Counted from the first letter of the stretch, positions 32,039 through 40,286 are shown. The stretch is 64,000 nucleotides of DNA from Cytobacillus oceanisediminis 2691 (GCF_007678455.1 NZ_VEEP01000003.1:325569-389568), one strand, 5' to 3'. The notes: generated by a model not told the origin, from the sequence alone. Made by a program: numbers and translations.

Positions 32039-32707
32039 TTAAGCAGCCATTCTGAAAGTAGAGAGAGGTGAACGAGAACGTGAATGCAATGACATCTCCG
32101 GAACAGATGCAGCAAGCGCCGGAATCTCCTGGATGTTTTCCAACAGAACGGTTGGGTCCTCGGATTGCTGCGATTCGCAAAGTAAGTCTGACAGCAGGTT
32201 TTCTTCATCATCGCTCAAATCCTGCCCCAGCTCTCGCAGTCTGCTATCCTTATCAAGCCTCTTTCTTGCCCGATGAAGCGCAGCTTTTACGGCCTTTTCC
32301 GTTGATCCCATCAGCTCGGCAATTTCATGTGACTGAAATCGAAATGCTTCCTTTAACACCAAAATCACCGCCTGCTTCGGCGTCAATTTGGACAAAAGCG
32401 TCTCAACAGTATCGATCACATTCCCTTGAGTGCTCGATCCCAGATTTTCCGGTATCCCCGTCACTTCACGGCTGTGCTTCCTGATTGTATCCACCCACTG
32501 GTGATAAGCCATTTTTTTTAGTAAGGCTCTGCTGACCTGGGATGGCTCATAATGGCGGATTGCCTTCATCGTCACTTCCTGCAAAAGATCATCACCATCC
32601 CAGCTGCTCTGGGTTAAAAACCGGCAATATCGCTGCAGGCTTTGATAATGGCTCATGACCCCGGATTCCTCTTCAGTATTCACATTCCTAAGCTTGTCAC
32701 TCGACAT
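32039..32707 (-). CDS. ECF-type sigma-70 family sigma factor with a C-terminal extension
   Basis: Starts at ATG 32707, eight bases after AAGGAG. The 222-residue product has region 2 ([10 protein letters not shown]) and region 4 (Leu-Thr-Pro-Lys-Gln-Ala-Val-Ile-Leu...[11 protein letters not shown]...Ala-Leu-His-Arg-Ala-Arg). It lacks sigma region 3, as expected of ECF factors. An extra acidic and Ser/Arg tail of about 55 residues follows region 4. No anti-sigma gene is adjacent; the downstream gene is clpP. The tail could take the anti-sigma role, or ClpP could control stability; both are inference. Confidence 0.85.
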   Translation of the reverse strand: MSSDKLRNVNTEEESGVMSHYQSLQRYCRFLTQSSWDGDDLLQEVTMKAIRHYEPSQVSRALLKKMAYHQWVDTIRKHSREVTGIPENLGSSTQGNVIDTVETLLSKLTPKQAVILVLKEAFRFQSHEIAELMGSTEKAVKAALHRARKRLDKDSRLRELGQDLSDDEENLLSDLLCESQQSEDPTVLLENIQEIPALAASVPEMSLHSRSRSPLSTFRMAA

Positions 32708-32858
32708 TCTGTTCACTCCTTTGAACCTCTCTGCACCTTAAACGGATTGAGGGAGAGAAAAGATACGGCCTTTTAAAAAATTTTGTAAATGGTACCTTTT
32801 ATATACTACTCAGCGTGCTGCGGTGGAACCATTGTAAAAATAAACGTCGGACTTATTC

Positions 32859-33469
32859 TTGACAGCTTTCTTTGGTTTTTTTTCCAAACCTGTCAAGATT
32901 ACGAGCCTTTTTTGACAGCTTTCTTTGGTTTTTTTTCCAAACCTGTCAAGATTACGAGCCTTTTTTGACAGCTTTCATTCATTTTGCTTCAAACCTGTCA
33001 AGATTACGGGCTTTTCTTGACAGCTTTCCTTCGTTTTGGTCCCAACCTGTCAAGATTACGGGCTTTTTTTGACAGCTTTCCTTCATTTTGCTCCTAACCT
33101 GTCAAGATTACAGGCTTTTTTTGACAGCTTTCCTTCGTTTTGCTTCTTACCTGTCAAGATTACAGGCTTTTTTTGACAGCTTTCCTTCATTTTGCTTCTT
33201 ACCTGTCAAGATTACGGGCTTTTCTTGACAGCTTTCCTTCATTTTGGTCCAAACCTGTCAAGATTACGGGCTTTTTTTGACAGCTTTCCTTCATTTTGCT
33301 CCTAACCTGTCAAGATTACAGGCTTTTTTTGACAGCTTTCCTTCATTTTGCTTCTTACCTGTCAAGATTACAGGCTTTTTTTGACAGCTTTCCTTCATTT
33401 TGCTTCTTACCTGTCAAGATTACGGGCTTTTCTTGACAGCTTTCCCTCGTCTTGCACTAAACCTGTCAA
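32859..33469. repeat. 52-bp repeat array (12 units) with alternating inverted arms
   Basis: TTGACAG recurs at 32859, 32912, 32965, 33017, 33069, 33121, 33173, 33225, 33277, 33329, 33381 and 33433 (steps 53, 53, then always 52). Each is followed about 30 bp later by its complement CTGTCAA, then GATTACGGGC or GATTACAGGC and a T-run into the next unit. It fills the gap between the sigma-factor gene and the membrane-protein cassette. Spurious short frames across it are repeat artefacts. It shares period and plan, but no sequence, with the 8.9-kb array. Confidence 0.93.
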
Positions 33470-33530
33470 AATACTGACTAATACTAAATGTCTATAGTTC
33501 GTTAACTAAACTTAACTACTCTCATATGGT

Positions 33531-34031
33531 TCAATTATTGTTCATTCGCTTTTCCCAGTTCACCTTAAATTCAGGTGAGGCATCAGGTATAACAAAATCC
33601 TCTATCACTTGATTCACTTTTTCCTCCGATACAAGATTGTAGGTCGATAACTTTATTGTTTGATTGTTTATTGTCTTTATAACAAGATATTTCAATGAAC
33701 TTCCTCCCCACTTAATATCACCGATCTCATTAATGGGAATACTTTTTCTTCTTCCTTTTAAGATTCCCGATTCAATAGTGAATATAGTCCTCCCAGATAG
33801 AATCACACTAATGAGTTTTAACAAAATGGAACCAGAAAAGATTAACCCAATGATTCCGATGATGCCGACTAAAAAGCCCCTTACGATTCCTGAATCAGGA
33901 GCGACTACGAAAAGAACAAATGCTGATAATAATGTCCCAAATAGTGCAGAGGTAATCATACAGCCGGCTCCAGGAGCTGTATAAACGACTTCCACCTTAT
34001 TTTCTGTTACTTTTATATTATGTTCTTCCAT
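33531..34031 (-). CDS. DUF5381-like membrane protein (YfjD/YfjE type), copy 2
   Basis: Starts at ATG 34031 behind AAAGGTGA. The 166-residue product has two adjacent membrane helices (about 18-65), then a cytoplasmic beta/PH-like half with Ile-Lys-Trp-Gly-Gly-Ser-Ser-Leu-Lys-Tyr-Leu-Val-Ile-Lys-Thr. It is clearly paralogous to the upstream neighbour (34109-34627): the second halves match nearly residue for residue. The type resembles the B. subtilis yfj-cluster proteins I know as DUF5381. It could be an immunity or accessory protein of that cassette. Confidence 0.72.
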   Translation of the reverse strand: MEEHNIKVTENKVEVVYTAPGAGCMITSALFGTLLSAFVLFVVAPDSGIVRGFLVGIIGIIGLIFSGSILLKLISVILSGRTIFTIESGILKGRRKSIPINEIGDIKWGGSSLKYLVIKTINNQTIKLSTYNLVSEEKVNQVIEDFVIPDASPEFKVNWEKRMNNN

Positions 34032-34108
34032 TTTAAGTTCACCTTTCACAACCATATATAATAAAAGCTTACAGAGCTAATCTCTTTAGCCTGCAAGCTT
34101 CTAAAAAT

Positions 34109-34627
34109 TTATGCGCCTTTATTGCTCATACGCTTATTCCAGTTCTCTTTAAATTCTGGAGTCGCATTTGGAATTACATAATCATTAATCACCTGGTTCA
34201 CTTTTTCTTCTGGAACGAGGTTATAAGAAGATAACTTTACAGTCTTTCTGTTTGTCGTTTTGATTGCCAGATATTTCAATGAACTGCCAGCCCACTTCAT
34301 ATCTGTGATTTCATCAATCTTAACTGCTTTGTTCTTCCCTTTAAAATACCCATCCTGAACTGTGTATACTGCCTTCCCGGTGAGTAATGCTCCCACAACC
34401 TTAAACAGCACCATACCGATAAACAACGCTCCAAATCCACCAATGATAACTCCAATAAATGCTCTGACGAACCCTGAAGTAGGGACTATGTAAAATAAGA
34501 TAAAGAGGGACGCCAAAAACATGATCCCTCCTCCAGTTAGCATGCAGCCAACTCCCCCGCTTGTATAAACTACTTCGACACGATCGTCGTAAATTTTTAT
34601 GTTATTCTCTTCAATTTTATTTTCCAT
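34109..34627 (-). CDS. DUF5381-like membrane protein (YfjD/YfjE type), copy 1
   Basis: A 172-residue paralogue of the next gene. It has two hydrophobic helices with Gly-Gly-Val-Gly-Cys-Met-Leu-Thr-Gly-Gly-Gly-Ile at the first, then Met-Lys-Trp-Ala-Gly-Ser-Ser-Leu-Lys-Tyr-Leu-Ala-Ile-Lys-Thr. The C-terminal Val-Asn-Gln-Val-Ile-X-Asp-Tyr/Phe-Val-Ile-Pro segment is shared by both. Its ATG overlaps the end of the preceding gene by 11 bases, so it is translationally coupled. The tandem duplication is typical of immunity genes; the function is not demonstrated. Confidence 0.72.
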   Translation of the reverse strand: MENKIEENNIKIYDDRVEVVYTSGGVGCMLTGGGIMFLASLFILFYIVPTSGFVRAFIGVIIGGFGALFIGMVLFKVVGALLTGKAVYTVQDGYFKGKNKAVKIDEITDMKWAGSSLKYLAIKTTNRKTVKLSSYNLVPEEKVNQVINDYVIPNATPEFKENWNKRMSNKGA

Positions 34628-35399
34628 ATTGCACCTTTTTCAATGACTCTATGACATTTTCTTTAATTAATTGGTCAACTTTACTGCGCTCGCACTGATT
34701 CATATAAAAAACATCCTCATTTTTTTCAATGATCCAGTTATTCTTGCTGTCATTTGTAAATAACACGACATTCTTTGCTACTGGCTCCTTTTGTTCCGTA
34801 AACTCCATGAATAACAGAGTATTTAACAATCCATTAGTTGATTTAAGAGTTTCATAGAATTCCTGTTTTTCCCCATGGAGCACAGGAAGTTCAAAATGTT
34901 TTTGGTTACCCTCCAGTGAGTCAAGCAACTGTTCAAATTCTGTCTGGCTTAATTCAAATCCGCTGCCACTACCATCTTCGCTTATGCGGTAAAATGCAGA
35001 AATTACATCTGCTGCTTTTCCTGCAGTTACTTTTTCAAAAACATGTACCTGCTCATCGAAAAGCAGGGAATGCTGAAGGACCGTCTTCCCGTTAAAATGG
35101 AATGATACAGACTCCTCCCCGCCGTCTTCCCCATGACGGGAAGCTTTGATTGATTGGTCTGAGTAATTTAACATAGAGATGACCTCAGAAAGCTCTTCCA
35201 CTAACATGAATTTGTGATTTTCATATACCAAAAGACTTTTAGACAAAAGTGAACGTGTTGTAATTTGAAGCAGAAGATCCATTTTTTCATCGTCCAGATC
35301 TCCGAAATAAACCTGCTTCAATGCATTCCCATGTTCAAAATATCCTTCATTGTAAAAACAGTAAATTAATTCTTCGATAGAAAGTGAAATTTTATTCAT
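34617..35399 (-). CDS. YfjC-like protein of unknown function
   Basis: A 260-residue soluble protein behind AGGAGGG. It lacks signal peptide and membrane helices. It is mixed alpha/beta and acidic, with stretches such as Leu-Leu-Leu-Gln-Ile-Thr-Thr-Arg-Ser-Leu-Leu near 45 and Val-Leu-Phe-Thr-Asn-Asp-Ser-Lys-Asn-Asn-Trp near 218. Size and position match yfjC in the B. subtilis yfjA-F cluster as I remember it. It is 9 bases from the upstream gene and overlaps the downstream one. It may be a chaperone/adaptor for the large protein, as EsaC/YukD-type partners are; this is speculation. Confidence 0.6.
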   Translation of the reverse strand: MNKISLSIEELIYCFYNEGYFEHGNALKQVYFGDLDDEKMDLLLQITTRSLLSKSLLVYENHKFMLVEELSEVISMLNYSDQSIKASRHGEDGGEESVSFHFNGKTVLQHSLLFDEQVHVFEKVTAGKAADVISAFYRISEDGSGSGFELSQTEFEQLLDSLEGNQKHFELPVLHGEKQEFYETLKSTNGLLNTLLFMEFTEQKEPVAKNVVLFTNDSKNNWIIEKNEDVFYMNQCERSKVDQLIKENVIESLKKVQYGK

Positions 35400-35408
35400 G
35401 TTTCCCTC

Positions 35409-36647
35409 CTAGCCTCCAAACCCAAGGATTGACTTTGCCCCGCTCAATAGGCTTGAAGCATGTTCTTTTACATCATTAAATCCATCCTTCACCTTACTTA
35501 CACCGGAAGCAATAGCCTCTGTTCCTTTATGAATCCCATCTTTAAAGTGCAGGGCAGTTTTATCGACCCATGCAGGTGTTTTATTTGCAATCTTGTCGCC
35601 AACCCAGCTACCAACAAAACCGCCGATTGCAGCACCAGCAACTGTTCCTATAGGTCCAGCTACACTTAGGAGAGTTCCGCCTATAACAGCCCCGGCAACA
35701 GAGGTCGCAGATACAACCGTAGTTTTATAAACGGCACTGCCTACCACCTTCGCGTTTTCTTCTTTCAACTTCTCTCCGCTATAAAGGTTATAGTTCTCGG
35801 TAATTTTTATCCCTGCGCCAATTGTTTCGGCTCCGGCTGTTATCAGTACGGCCAGTGCGGCATTTGACTTTCCTAACCTCAGCCCGTTTTTCAATACACT
35901 TCCTGCATTATTTTTAACTGCATTGAGCATCGTACCGGTTTTACCTTCAGCAATAAGTTTCGAAACGCTGTTACTGAGGCCAACAATGTCCTTTGGGAAA
36001 TAATTAGCTGTTCGCTTGTAGATTAATTCAGACAGTGTTTTTTTGCCAAAAGCTCTTGTAGGGCTGACCATCAACCGTGCAAGCATATTCATTTTAGAGC
36101 TTTCAATTCTGTGAATCATGCTAGCCATAGGCAACCGAATCTTACCCAGCAAAACGTCATCGACTACCTGGAACTTGCGCAGTACTCCATCAATATCTGA
36201 GAACCTGAATCCCAGCAGGTGCATAAGTCCTGCCCCAGCAGCATATTGTGCGCCATGCAAAAAATCTACCCATCTGCCATAGGTATTATTGTAAGTTTCA
36301 TATAAATTACTGGCCAAGTGCCCATCAATCTGTCTTCTTGCCGCTTCAATCGCCTTATTGACAGCGTCTGCCTGACGATTCACGCGGTTTTCCGAATTCC
36401 CGTAACGATCGGCGGATTGAATGGTAAAGGATTTCAACTGTTTCATATGCATTTCGATTCGGTCAGAGGAAGCCGAAGCACGCCGAAATTGACCGCTGAT
36501 TCCATTGCGTCCGAGTATTCGTGGATCAACACTGCTTCTTACGCCGGCAACCTTATGCTGAATGCTTTCAAGTCGGCCGATTGTATGACTCAAGCCTGAA
36601 ACGGAATTATTTACAGTATTAATGTTAAATACAATTTTTGAAGACAA
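35409..36647 (-). CDS. YfjB-like protein: helical WXG/LXG-type N-terminus and glycine-zipper C-terminus
   Basis: Starts at TTG 36647 behind AGGAAGTG. Of 412 residues, the first about 95 form a helical hairpin of the kind seen in WXG100/LXG type VII substrates (Ile-Gly-Arg-Leu-Glu-Ser-Ile-Gln-His...Met-Lys-Gln-Leu-Lys-Ser-Phe). The centre is helical. Residues about 300-355 are a Gly/Ala zipper (Val-Ala-Gly-Ala-Val-Ile-Gly-Gly; Val-Ala-Gly-Ala-Ala-Ile-Gly-Gly-Phe-Val-Gly), as in pore-forming or membrane-inserting proteins. It heads a four-gene operon with two paralogous membrane proteins. I infer a type VII-linked effector or surface protein with immunity partners. No yfjA-like gene precedes it. 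Confidence 0.62.
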   Translation of the reverse strand: MSSKIVFNINTVNNSVSGLSHTIGRLESIQHKVAGVRSSVDPRILGRNGISGQFRRASASSDRIEMHMKQLKSFTIQSADRYGNSENRVNRQADAVNKAIEAARRQIDGHLASNLYETYNNTYGRWVDFLHGAQYAAGAGLMHLLGFRFSDIDGVLRKFQVVDDVLLGKIRLPMASMIHRIESSKMNMLARLMVSPTRAFGKKTLSELIYKRTANYFPKDIVGLSNSVSKLIAEGKTGTMLNAVKNNAGSVLKNGLRLGKSNAALAVLITAGAETIGAGIKITENYNLYSGEKLKEENAKVVGSAVYKTTVVSATSVAGAVIGGTLLSVAGPIGTVAGAAIGGFVGSWVGDKIANKTPAWVDKTALHFKDGIHKGTEAIASGVSKVKDGFNDVKEHASSLLSGAKSILGFGG

Positions 36648-36804
36648 GGACCTTCACTTCCTGTTAGAAAATTTACAAACAACACCATTGAGTTGGTGAA
36701 GTTTTCCATACTTTTCATTATAGATGAGAATGTTTTTTAATTAAATATTATTACCTAAATATAGGTTAAAAGGATTATTTAACCAATTTATAATCAAGGT
36801 CTTT

Positions 36805-37701
36805 TTACCCAGCTTTTTTAGCAGTTAAACTCGTTTTCGGTGCAAATGTCCAATTAACCAGGAAAATTCCAGTGAAAATCAGGGCCCCTCCGGCATAGAC
36901 ATACCATTGCACGACTTCATCCAGCAGCACCCAGCCTGAAAGCACTCCGAAGAAAGGGGCAAGGAACAGGAAGGCACTTGTTTTTCCAGGATCACCCTGA
37001 TTTATTAGGTAAAACCAGATTGCAAACTGAACGATTGACGCCATGATGGCCAACCATAAGATAATCGTAATGGAAATGGGGTTGAGCGCCAGCCTTGGTG
37101 TTTCCATTGTAAGCCCCATCAACAAAAGGATACTTCCACCAAATAACATCTGGTATGCGGTCAACACCCAAACATTGAAACGGCTTCCCCATTGTTTGAT
37201 CAGGATGGTGCCAATCGACCATGATACCGCCGCGCCTAGACCTAGAAGTGTTCCGGTGGTGAGTTGCAAATGGAATCCCAAAGTAATAAATACTCCTAGA
37301 AAGCCGACAATGGCCCCCAGCCACTGAATAAGCCTGTATCTGATTCCCAGGAAAATGGTCCCCATGATCACAACCATCAATGGATTGGTAAAGGTTAAGA
37401 TGGAGGATTCTCCTGCCGTAATTGTCCGTAAGCTAAGGAAGATACAGCCCATGACCCCTGCTGTTTGCATCAAGCCAATGACAAATATCCTTCCCCAGTC
37501 AGCAAGTTTTGAAGGCAACGGATTTTTCCTGACGATCACAGCCATCAATAATCCGGCAATCGTGAACCTCAATCCAACCAATAATAATGGGGAAACATAT
37601 GTCAAACCGATTTTCCCGACTGTAAAAGAAGAACCCATCAGAAAGGTAGTCGCAACCACTAGCACAACAAATAAATATGGATGTATCCTGGTTTCAGGCA
37701 A
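36805..37701 (-). CDS. EamA/DMT family transporter
   Basis: Starts at TTG 37701, seven bases after GGAGG. About 298 residues, ten membrane helices, two EamA repeats (Phe-Leu-Met-Gly-Ser-Ser-Phe-Thr-Val-Gly-Lys near 20; Gly-Ala-Ala-Val-Ser-Trp-Ser-Ile-Gly near 153). Probably exports a metabolite or amino acid; the substrate is unknown. It is not closely similar to the EamA protein at 17285-18217. No clear terminator follows. Confidence 0.87.
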   Translation of the reverse strand: MPETRIHPYLFVVLVVATTFLMGSSFTVGKIGLTYVSPLLLVGLRFTIAGLLMAVIVRKNPLPSKLADWGRIFVIGLMQTAGVMGCIFLSLRTITAGESSILTFTNPLMVVIMGTIFLGIRYRLIQWLGAIVGFLGVFITLGFHLQLTTGTLLGLGAAVSWSIGTILIKQWGSRFNVWVLTAYQMLFGGSILLLMGLTMETPRLALNPISITIILWLAIMASIVQFAIWFYLINQGDPGKTSAFLFLAPFFGVLSGWVLLDEVVQWYVYAGGALIFTGIFLVNWTFAPKTSLTAKKAG

Positions 37702-37811
37702 ATCAATCCCTCCTAACAATTCCTACTATATTCTTTCTCCGGGGATCGAATTCCTTCCATTGCGAAACCGAAAGTTAATCGGCTTTCATGGAGCCTGGCT
37801 CACTTAATCAT

Positions 37812-37862
37812 AAAAAAAGGACTGTAATCAACCCCAAAACACTTCGAGGTTGCCTACAGTCC
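37812..37862 (-). terminator. Terminator of the 95-residue membrane-protein gene
   Basis: GGACTGTA/TACAGTCC outer stem with an inner CAACC/GGTTG stem, followed on the minus strand by TTTTTTTATG. Confidence 0.85.
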
Positions 37863-37872
37863 GAGAAACATT

Positions 37873-38160
37873 TTAGCTATTTTCTTGAACATCCCTATAT
37901 GCTAAAATTTGCACTTTCAAAGAAGAATAAACTCCCACCGCTGCATTTCCATAGAAAAAGCCCATGAAAACACCTGCCCAGAGGTTATGTGGGTGGGCAA
38001 TGAAAATAGAAATAATTAAACCAATCAAATTTGCAATTCCAAGAACGCAGGCCTTACGGGGATGCAGCAATATTTTTAGTATCTGTGTCGCAAAAATGAC
38101 AACTGGGACTGCGATAACTGCATCCCAAAAGTTCGTGTGAATGATTGGAAAAGCCTCCAT
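37873..38160 (-). CDS. Small membrane protein, holin-like topology
   Basis: I use ATG 38160 behind AGAAGG; a TTG at 38172 also exists. The 95-residue product has three hydrophobic segments (about 12-30, 38-56, 60-82) and an Ala-His-Pro-His-Asn-Leu-Trp-Ala-Gly turn. No family is recognised with certainty; size and layout recall small membrane proteins of the DUF/holin type. Alone between two terminators. Confidence 0.6.
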   Translation of the reverse strand: MEAFPIIHTNFWDAVIAVPVVIFATQILKILLHPRKACVLGIANLIGLIISIFIAHPHNLWAGVFMGFFYGNAAVGVYSSLKVQILAYRDVQENS

Positions 38161-38254
38161 GTAATGTACCAACCTTCTTTTTAATGAATATCTTTTCCAG
38201 TCTATTCATTCTTATTACATAGATTGTTTTTAGCGTTTTTTGAGGGCTTTCATC

Positions 38255-38764
38255 TCATAAAATTTCCTCGCTTTTCTTTACATCGGCAAACCAGCGCAGC
38301 ACTCCATTGTGATGGTTTATAATCTGCTGTGCTGATAATTCTGTGGTCGGCCAGGTGCTATGCAAATCAGACACTAAGGTTACTTTATATCCCTTGCTGA
38401 ATGCACTCCGGCAGGTCGTATCGACGCTAACTTCTGTTTGGATTCCTGCTAACACCAAATGTTGAATGTTCTTTGCTTTTAATTCCTGTTCTAGAGTAGT
38501 GTTGACAAATGAATCTGGAGTGTTTTTTTGGACAATGATGTCACCCTCATGAGGTGCTATTTCAGAATGGACTTCCCACAAATAAGTACCATGCACCAAG
38601 GAAAGGTCGTTATGTTGGATGTAGATAATTGGCATCTCCTGCGCACGTGTCCGTTCTATCAGTGTTTTCATTCCTTTTAGCAACCCTTCCCCATTAAATA
38701 CTACGTTCCCTTCCTGAAACATTTCATTTTGGACATCTATTACTAACAGGGCTTTCCTTTTCAT
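38255..38764 (-). CDS. Isochorismatase-family protein with catalytic Cys replaced by Ser
   Basis: A 169-residue cysteine-hydrolase fold. Asp10 (Leu-Leu-Val-Ile-Asp-Val-Gln) and Lys80 (Val-Gln-Lys-Asn-Thr) of the triad are present. At the nucleophile position the sequence is Thr-Glu-Val-Ser-Val-Asp-Thr-Thr-Cys-Arg, where relatives read Thr-Glu-Tyr-Cys-Val-Asp-Thr-Thr. The codon is AGC, so Ser113 stands in for Cys. The rest of the active-site frame is well kept and the frame is open, so this is not an obvious pseudogene. It may have changed chemistry, as EntB-type isochorismatases do not use a Cys nucleophile, or be a binding protein. Confidence 0.85.
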   Translation of the reverse strand: MKRKALLVIDVQNEMFQEGNVVFNGEGLLKGMKTLIERTRAQEMPIIYIQHNDLSLVHGTYLWEVHSEIAPHEGDIIVQKNTPDSFVNTTLEQELKAKNIQHLVLAGIQTEVSVDTTCRSAFSKGYKVTLVSDLHSTWPTTELSAQQIINHHNGVLRWFADVKKSEEIL

Positions 38765-38898
38765 GGCCTCATTTTCTCCCCTTATAAAAGCATCTTCTCT
38801 AACTTATTGAGCGCTTCAGTTCCAGCCAGAGTGATAAAATAGGAATCAAATACTCCCTTGCATTGACTCTAGCTGTTGGTACTTTCTTGCTACTTCAT

Positions 38899-39573
38899 CT
38901 ATCTTTCTGCTGGTTCTTTTTCACTCAGTTCACCATTCTCAATCGTAATCAACCTGGAGGCAGAATTGACAATCAGTCCATTTTCAACCACCCCTGGAAT
39001 CATGTTCAACTGCACCTCAAGTTCAGCGGGGGATTCGATCCGCTTAAAGTCACAGTCCAGTATGTAATTGCCATTATCCGTTATAAACGGTTGACCTTCT
39101 TTTTCTCTTAATTTCGGCACACAGCCCAGGCTTTTGATATTCCTGGCAGTCATGTAAACTCCAAATTGGACAACCCCCACTGGCAGCGGAAAAGTCCCCA
39201 GCTTGTGCGCCAATTTGGTCGAATCGGCAATCACAATAAAGCTGGAAGCAGCATTTGCGATGATTTTTTCCCTCAGTAATGCCCCTCCTCCGCCTTTTAT
39301 CAAGTTCAAATTGGAATCCACCTGGTCTGCCCCGTCAATGGCAATATCAAGTGCATCGACCTCTTTCAAATCGACCAGGGGAATTCCTTCTTCCTTCGCA
39401 AGCGCTGCTGTCTGTTCGGATGTCGGGACTCCTTTGATTTTCAGCCCGCCTCTTACTAATTCACCCAGTTTTCTGATTGTATAATAAACGGTGGAGCCAG
39501 TCCCCAGTCCAACCACCATTCCATCTTTGATATACTCAACCGCCTTCTCGCCAACCATCTGCTTTTCATTCAT
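38899..39573 (-). CDS. rpiA: Ribose-5-phosphate isomerase A
   Basis: A 224-residue protein with all RpiA landmarks: Gly-Leu-Gly-Thr-Gly-Ser-Thr (22-28), Asp-Gly-Ala-Asp near 80, Lys-Gly-Gly-Gly-Gly-Ala-Leu-Leu-Arg-Glu-Lys near 93, and Pro-Gly-Val-Val-Glu-Asn-Gly near 193. It interconverts ribose-5-phosphate and ribulose-5-phosphate in the pentose phosphate pathway. GAGGTGAT precedes the ATG. Many bacilli use RpiB; an RpiA here is normal for some lineages. Confidence 0.95.
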   Translation of the reverse strand: MNEKQMVGEKAVEYIKDGMVVGLGTGSTVYYTIRKLGELVRGGLKIKGVPTSEQTAALAKEEGIPLVDLKEVDALDIAIDGADQVDSNLNLIKGGGGALLREKIIANAASSFIVIADSTKLAHKLGTFPLPVGVVQFGVYMTARNIKSLGCVPKLREKEGQPFITDNGNYILDCDFKRIESPAELEVQLNMIPGVVENGLIVNSASRLITIENGELSEKEPAER

Positions 39574-39907
39574 TTGTTATCACCTCTCGTTCATTTTACC
39601 CTTTATTAAGAAATACTCGCTTTATTGCGAGCTTAATTTTAAATGGCGATGATTATGGAATTTCTTTTTAGCGTCTAAGCATTTTCAAGAAATGATCCAT
39701 TAAACTGCAGCTTTTAGCATTTCATATGATTTAAAAAATCCAACTTTTTGTAGAATTTAATGACCCCTAGATACTCTAACACCTCGGGCATTCACGGATA
39801 TTTCTTGAGAGTAATTGGCCAGATTCCAATGTGCATCCTTTTCTCCTCGCAAGATCGATAAAAAGACCATTTTTCCTTTATGTTGTGTAAGGTGTTGTAT
39901 AACGTCT
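39574..39907. other. Intergenic region between rpiA and yolD-like gene
   Basis: A 334-bp gap. The only structure seen is a weak CTCGC-TTTATT-GCGAG hairpin at 39614-39629, lacking a good U-tract. No supported gene. Confidence 0.4.
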
Positions 39908-40246
39908 TTACTCCTTGATTATTACCTTGACAATATCAGCAAAATCGATGGAAATAGCACTGCCATCTTCAGTGACCATTCGAACCCGCTTCCGGATGGG
40001 ATCGAGGTAATGGATATGCCCTGTTTCTTCATATGTAAATCCGTCCCACCATTTTGTGATGATGACTGGGTATGTATATTCCATCGCGAAGCAAATCTGG
40101 TTCTCCAGTTCCTGGATTTCGTATTCGTCGAGCAGCGGACGAGGCTGCCGCAATTCATCCCGGGCGAGTTCTCTCAACAAGGCCCGATGTTCCGGCATAA
40201 AATGTGCCGGCATAAATTTCAGCTTTCCTCTGTCTCGTATTCTCAT
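39908..40246 (-). CDS. YolD-like family protein under an SOS box
   Basis: I use ATG 40246 behind AAAGGATG; a longer frame from 40279 has no ribosome site. The 112-residue protein has Asp-Arg-Gly...Lys-Phe-Met-Pro-Ala-His-Phe-Met-Pro-Glu-His and the Tyr-Thr-Tyr-Pro-Val-Ile-Ile-Thr-Lys-Trp-Trp-Asp-Gly-Phe core of YolD. YolD proteins usually accompany Y-family polymerases (UvrX/YqjW) and are thought to act as their accessory. Here no polymerase gene follows. A perfect LexA box lies 41 bp upstream of the start, so damage induction is well supported. Confidence 0.9.
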   Translation of the reverse strand: MRIRDRGKLKFMPAHFMPEHRALLRELARDELRQPRPLLDEYEIQELENQICFAMEYTYPVIITKWWDGFTYEETGHIHYLDPIRKRVRMVTEDGSAISIDFADIVKVIIKE

Positions 40247-40286
40247 GCTGACCATCCTTTCGGGATAACTTATCTTCATTATATCC

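Noticed and set aside
32810-32840. T-box-like GCGGTGGAACC upstream of the sigma gene
   Set aside because: Lacks the full GGTGGNACCGCG antiterminator block, specifier stem and terminator, and is on the wrong strand for the adjacent gene.
32872-33072. Open frames across the 52-bp array giving repetitive Phe/Leu/Ser peptides
   Set aside because: They are by-products of the tandem DNA repeat; the 52/53-bp period is not a multiple of three, there is no ribosome site, and frames break between units.
38899-39573. Possible frameshift or duplication at rpiA
   Set aside because: All motifs and length are standard; nothing abnormal.
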